Below, piece by piece: positions 45,435-48,407 of a stretch of 48,407 nt of DNA. The notes beneath the pieces are model-generated. The model searched no databases. It was not told where the DNA came from and saw only the letters and a list, made by a program, of their open reading frames with translations. The DNA comes from Mesobacillus selenatarsenatis SF-1 (GTDB lineage: Bacteria > Bacillota > Bacilli > Bacillales > Cytobacillaceae). Within the stretch, counting starts at the first letter, position 1; every line of letters begins with the position of its first letter. Position numbers and translations under genes: made by a program. The stretch is from assembly GCF_000813125.1 (NCBI RefSeq), contig NZ_BASE01000076.1, forward strand, positions 1 through 48,407, read 5' to 3'.

Positions 45435-47270
45435 TTACTTCTTCGTATTGTTGTCGTCCATTTTCAAGACTGCCATGAAGGCTTCCTGTGGAACTTCTAC
45501 TGAACCGACTTGCTTCATGCGCTTTTTACCTTCTTTTTGCTTCTCAAGAAGCTTTCGCTTACGAGAGATATCTCCACCGTAACATTTTGCCAATACGTTT
45601 TTACGCATTGCCTTGATTGTGGAACGGGCAACGATTTTCTGCCCGATTGCTGCCTGGATTGGCACCTCAAACTGCTGGCGTGGAATAAGGTCCTTGAGCT
45701 TATCTACAATAACCTTTCCGCGCTCGTAAGCAAAATCATTATGGACAATGAAGCTCAAAGCATCAACTTTTTCAGCATTAAGCAAGATGTCCATCTTCAC
45801 AAGCTTCGAAGTCTTGTACCCAATCAGCTCGTAATCGAAAGATGCATAGCCTTTCGTGCTTGATTTTAGCTGATCGAAGAAATCATAAACGATTTCTGAC
45901 AGCGGAATTTCATACACGATGCTGACACGTGTTTCGTCCATATATTGCATATCGATGAAGATGCCGCGCTTTTCCTGGCAAAGCTCCATGATCGCCCCAA
46001 CATAGTCATTCGGAGCCATCATTGTAGCTTTTACATAAGGCTCTTCAACACGGTCTATTTTTTGAGGATCAGGCATGTTAGAAGGGTTATCTACCTTCAA
46101 TTCAGTACCATCAGTCATGATTACATCATAGATTACACTTGGCGCTGTCGTGATCAAATCAATCTTGAATTCACGTTCGATACGCTCTTGGATGATTTCC
46201 ATATGAAGAAGTCCCAGGAATCCACAGCGGAAACCGAAGCCTAATGCTTGTGATGTTTCCGGCTCGAATTGAAGCGCTGAATCGTTAAGCTCAAGCTTTT
46301 CGAGCGCTTCCCTCAGGTCGTTGAATTTCGCTGAATCAATTGGATATAATCCGCAATATACCATAGGGTTTAGGCGGCGATAACCTGGAAGCGGTTCAGT
46401 CGCGCCGTTTTTCGTATTGGTAATCGTATCACCAACGCGTGTGTCGCCAACATTCTTGATTGCAGCTGTCAAGAAACCAACATCCCCGACGGTTAGTTCC
46501 TCTGCAGGAGTCGCCTTTGGAGTGAATACTCCAACCTCTGTTACTTCAAACTCTTTGCCTGTCGCCATCATCCTGACCTTGTCGCCAACTTTTACGGTGC
46601 CATCGACGACACGGATATAAGCGACTACGCCGCGGTATGCGTCGTACAAAGAGTCGAAAATCAAAGCTTTTAAAGGAGCTTCAGGGTCCCCCTGTGGAGC
46701 AGGAACCTTCTCGACGATTTGCTCAAGAATATCTTCAATACCGATTCCCGCTTTCGCAGACGCAAGAACAGCCTCTGAAGCATCCAGCCCGATCACTTCT
46801 TCAATTTCATTTCTAACACGCTCAGGATCCGCACTTGGCAAATCGATTTTATTGATAACTGGCACAATTTCAAGATTGTTATCAATTGCCAGGTATACGT
46901 TAGCCAAAGTCTGCGCTTCAATACCCTGTGCAGCATCAACAACTAGAACTGCACCTTCACAGGCAGCAAGGCTTCTGGATACCTCATATGTGAAATCGAC
47001 GTGTCCAGGAGTATCAATCAAATGGAAAGTGTAAATCTCTCCATCCTTCGCCTTGTACTTCAATTGCACCGAATTCAATTTTATCGTTATTCCGCGCTCA
47101 CGCTCAAGGTCCATCGAATCCAGAAGCTGATCCTTCATTTCACGCGCAGTCAATGCATTCGTCTTTTCGAGGATCCGGTCAGCCAGCGTCGACTTACCAT
47201 GGTCAATATGGGCGATAATCGAAAAATTTCGTATTTTACTCTGTCTATTAAGTCTATCTTCTCTGTTCAT
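45435..47270 (-). CDS. lepA: Elongation factor 4 (LepA)
   Basis: A 611-residue ribosome-dependent GTPase linked to translation initiation and back-translocation. G1 is [11 protein letters not shown]3 DTPGHVDF, and G4 NKIDLP. The domain order GTPase, II, III, V and LepA-specific C-terminal domain is seen; the C-terminal end has [20 protein letters not shown] and [15 protein letters not shown] 47270 follows AGGAGTG; an in-frame GTG at 47279 would add three residues. The promoter is at 47314-47342. Confidence 0.97.
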   Translation of the reverse strand: MNREDRLNRQSKIRNFSIIAHIDHGKSTLADRILEKTNALTAREMKDQLLDSMDLERERGITIKLNSVQLKYKAKDGEIYTFHLIDTPGHVDFTYEVSRSLAACEGAVLVVDAAQGIEAQTLANVYLAIDNNLEIVPVINKIDLPSADPERVRNEIEEVIGLDASEAVLASAKAGIGIEDILEQIVEKVPAPQGDPEAPLKALIFDSLYDAYRGVVAYIRVVDGTVKVGDKVRMMATGKEFEVTEVGVFTPKATPAEELTVGDVGFLTAAIKNVGDTRVGDTITNTKNGATEPLPGYRRLNPMVYCGLYPIDSAKFNDLREALEKLELNDSALQFEPETSQALGFGFRCGFLGLLHMEIIQERIEREFKIDLITTAPSVIYDVIMTDGTELKVDNPSNMPDPQKIDRVEEPYVKATMMAPNDYVGAIMELCQEKRGIFIDMQYMDETRVSIVYEIPLSEIVYDFFDQLKSSTKGYASFDYELIGYKTSKLVKMDILLNAEKVDALSFIVHNDFAYERGKVIVDKLKDLIPRQQFEVPIQAAIGQKIVARSTIKAMRKNVLAKCYGGDISRKRKLLEKQKEGKKRMKQVGSVEVPQEAFMAVLKMDDNNTKK

Positions 47271-47313
47271 TGCGTTCACTCCTACTATACTCGCGCATGT
47301 ACACTATTGTTGA

Positions 47314-47342
47314 TTATATCAGCAGGAATATCAAGATTCAAT
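47314..47342 (-). promoter_or_regulatory. lepA promoter (extended -10)
   Basis: TTGAAT (47342-47337), a 17-nt spacer, then a perfect TATAAT (47319-47314) preceded by an extended TGA. Confidence 0.8.
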
Positions 47343-47460
47343 AAATAATAGTGGAAGTGTGGTGGGATGGCCCGTAAAGCCAGCTAGACTGCGTCCTTGA
47401 AATGTTCACAGAAAATTGGGAACTTATTAGGTAAAATAAAATCTAGAAAGGATGTGGATT

Positions 47461-48348
47461 ATGTTTATAAAAAATCGCTCTGAATCAGAAGAGTTGAGAG
47501 TGCTGAAGGCACTGAACCCCCGGATGACTCTGGAGGAAAAAGACAAACAATACCTTACCAACCTGACAAAGGGATTTGAAGGAGAGGTGATGTTTGATGG
47601 GTATCTGAAACGAATAGTCATTCAGTCACTTATCCTTAATGACCTGCTGCTTGAACAGCATCATTCACATTTTCAAATAGACTCACTGATGATAACTCAA
47701 AGTCTCAGCTACCTATTTGAAGTGAAAAATTTTGAAGGTGAGTATTATTTTGACGGTGACACTTTTAGGAAATTTAATGGAACCGAAGTTAAGAATCCAC
47801 TGCTTCAACTGGAAAGAAACTTATCTCTTTTAAGACAATTCTTCAATTATTTCGGATTTAATATCTCCATAGAACCCTACCTCGTATTTGTCAATCCCGC
47901 TCCTCTAAACAGGAGAATTATACTCCCAACAAACCTTAACCGCTTTATCCATCAACTGAATAGCAATAAGTCAACTTTGAATAATCAACATTCCAAACTG
48001 TCAGATAAATTACTATCATCTCATTTGACGAAATCTCCATTTACCAAAGTACCAAAGTATGAATACTCTCAACTGAGAAAAGGTGTGTTCTGCCATTCAT
48101 GCGGGAAGGTTATGGAGGAATATAGCGGAAGGGTATTTATGTGCAATAACTGTTCAGTGAAAGAGAATACAAAGAGTGCGCTTATCAGAAGTGTTAAGGA
48201 GTTTAACCTCTTAAACCCTCTTGAAAAGATGTCTACTAATATTGTCTATGAATGGTGTGGTGGTGTTTTTCCGAAGAAAACAATCAGGCAGGTAATGAAG
48301 GAAAATTTCATTACTTCAGGTTATGGACAATGGTCATACTATGAATAA
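47461..48348 (+). CDS. NERD-domain nuclease-related protein with C-terminal zinc ribbon
   Basis: A 295-residue protein. The NERD motifs are GFEGE (Glu42), FQIDSLMI (Asp74) and FEVKNFEG (Glu87 and Lys89), the PD-(D/E)xK-type set that suggests metal-dependent DNA cleavage. After a middle region with EPYLVFVNP comes a CxxC-x13-CxxC zinc ribbon, Cys211, 214, 228 and 231, then a C-terminal helical region with KKTIRQVMKENF. I start at ATG 47461 with AAAGGATG 8 nt upstream; 47452 is a less supported ATG. NERD proteins are of unknown function and occur in chromosomes and plasmids of Bacillaceae. It is divergent from lepA and has its own terminator. No partner gene is in the window. Confidence 0.8.
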   Translation: MFIKNRSESEELRVLKALNPRMTLEEKDKQYLTNLTKGFEGEVMFDGYLKRIVIQSLILNDLLLEQHHSHFQIDSLMITQSLSYLFEVKNFEGEYYFDGDTFRKFNGTEVKNPLLQLERNLSLLRQFFNYFGFNISIEPYLVFVNPAPLNRRIILPTNLNRFIHQLNSNKSTLNNQHSKLSDKLLSSHLTKSPFTKVPKYEYSQLRKGVFCHSCGKVMEEYSGRVFMCNNCSVKENTKSALIRSVKEFNLLNPLEKMSTNIVYEWCGGVFPKKTIRQVMKENFITSGYGQWSYYE

Positions 48349-48355
48349 GGATGTT

Positions 48356-48391
48356 GGTCACCAATGTGGGTTATTGGTGACCTCTTTTTTT
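48356..48391 (+). terminator. Terminator after the NERD-domain gene
   Basis: A 10-bp stem GGTCACCAAT / ATTGGTGACC with a 7-nt loop, then TCTTTTTTTT. It begins 8 nt past the stop. Confidence 0.9.
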
Positions 48392-48407
48392 CGAATACTG
48401 ATTTTTT

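Overview
The window is a stretch of chromosomal core genome from a low-GC Gram-positive bacterium of the family Bacillaceae. The basis is near-perfect gene-order agreement with the Bacillus subtilis yqfX to lepA region, B. subtilis-like protein sequences throughout, strong AGGAGG-type ribosome sites, and sporulation genes (yqfC, yqfD). The intergenic repeats and the differences in gene content (znu genes beside zur, no cdd, an extra acyl-CoA dehydrogenase) indicate a Bacillus-like relative such as the Mesobacillus/Cytobacillus group rather than B. subtilis. That placement is inference. Most genes lie on the minus strand. Exceptions are yqfW, yqfT, yqfQ, ispH, yqeW and the final NERD gene.

Layout. 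1-3.6 kb: yqfX-like repeat membrane protein, HAD nucleotidase yqfW, and a zinc-uptake operon znuC-znuB-zur behind a promoter with a Zur-box-like operator. 3.7-8.7 kb: yqfT, a tandem hairpin array, nfo and cshB (DNA repair, RNA helicase), yqfQ, ispH (isoprenoid synthesis). 8.8-13.2 kb: yqfO-trmK, cytochrome c-550, an acyl-CoA dehydrogenase with a perfect CcpA (cre) site, and an unassigned membrane protein. 13.3-18.5 kb: the macromolecular synthesis operon yqxD-dnaG-sigA, then the gluconeogenesis regulators ccpN-ppsR. 18.8-22.3 kb: glyQ-glyS under a glycine T-box. 22.3-27.6 kb: yqzL-recO, era, pgpH-ybeY-dgkA. 28.1-33.8 kb: the sigma-W operon nfeD-floA-yqfB, then yqfC-yqfD-phoH. 34-35.8 kb: rpsU-yqeY and the phosphate transporter-like yqeW. 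36-44.2 kb: the class I heat-shock operon hrcA-grpE-dnaK-dnaJ-prmA-rsmE-mtaB behind CIRCE. 44.2-48.4 kb: hemW, lepA and a NERD-domain protein with a zinc ribbon.

The genes mostly serve translation and ribosome maturation (rpsU, ybeY, era, rsmE, prmA, mtaB, trmK, lepA, glyQS), replication and transcription initiation (dnaG, sigA), protein folding, and envelope stress.

No mobile element with a transposase, prophage, CRISPR array, rRNA or tRNA gene was found, and I see no clear new multi-gene system. The most unusual signals lie in details: yqxD lacks any canonical start codon that covers its conserved N-terminus (AUU is the best candidate); a 52-bp-period array of five hairpins follows yqfT; a 21-bp-period array lies between yqeW and mtaB; a GC-rich foldback element occurs three to four times; and the yqfC ribosome site is buried in a terminator-like hairpin.
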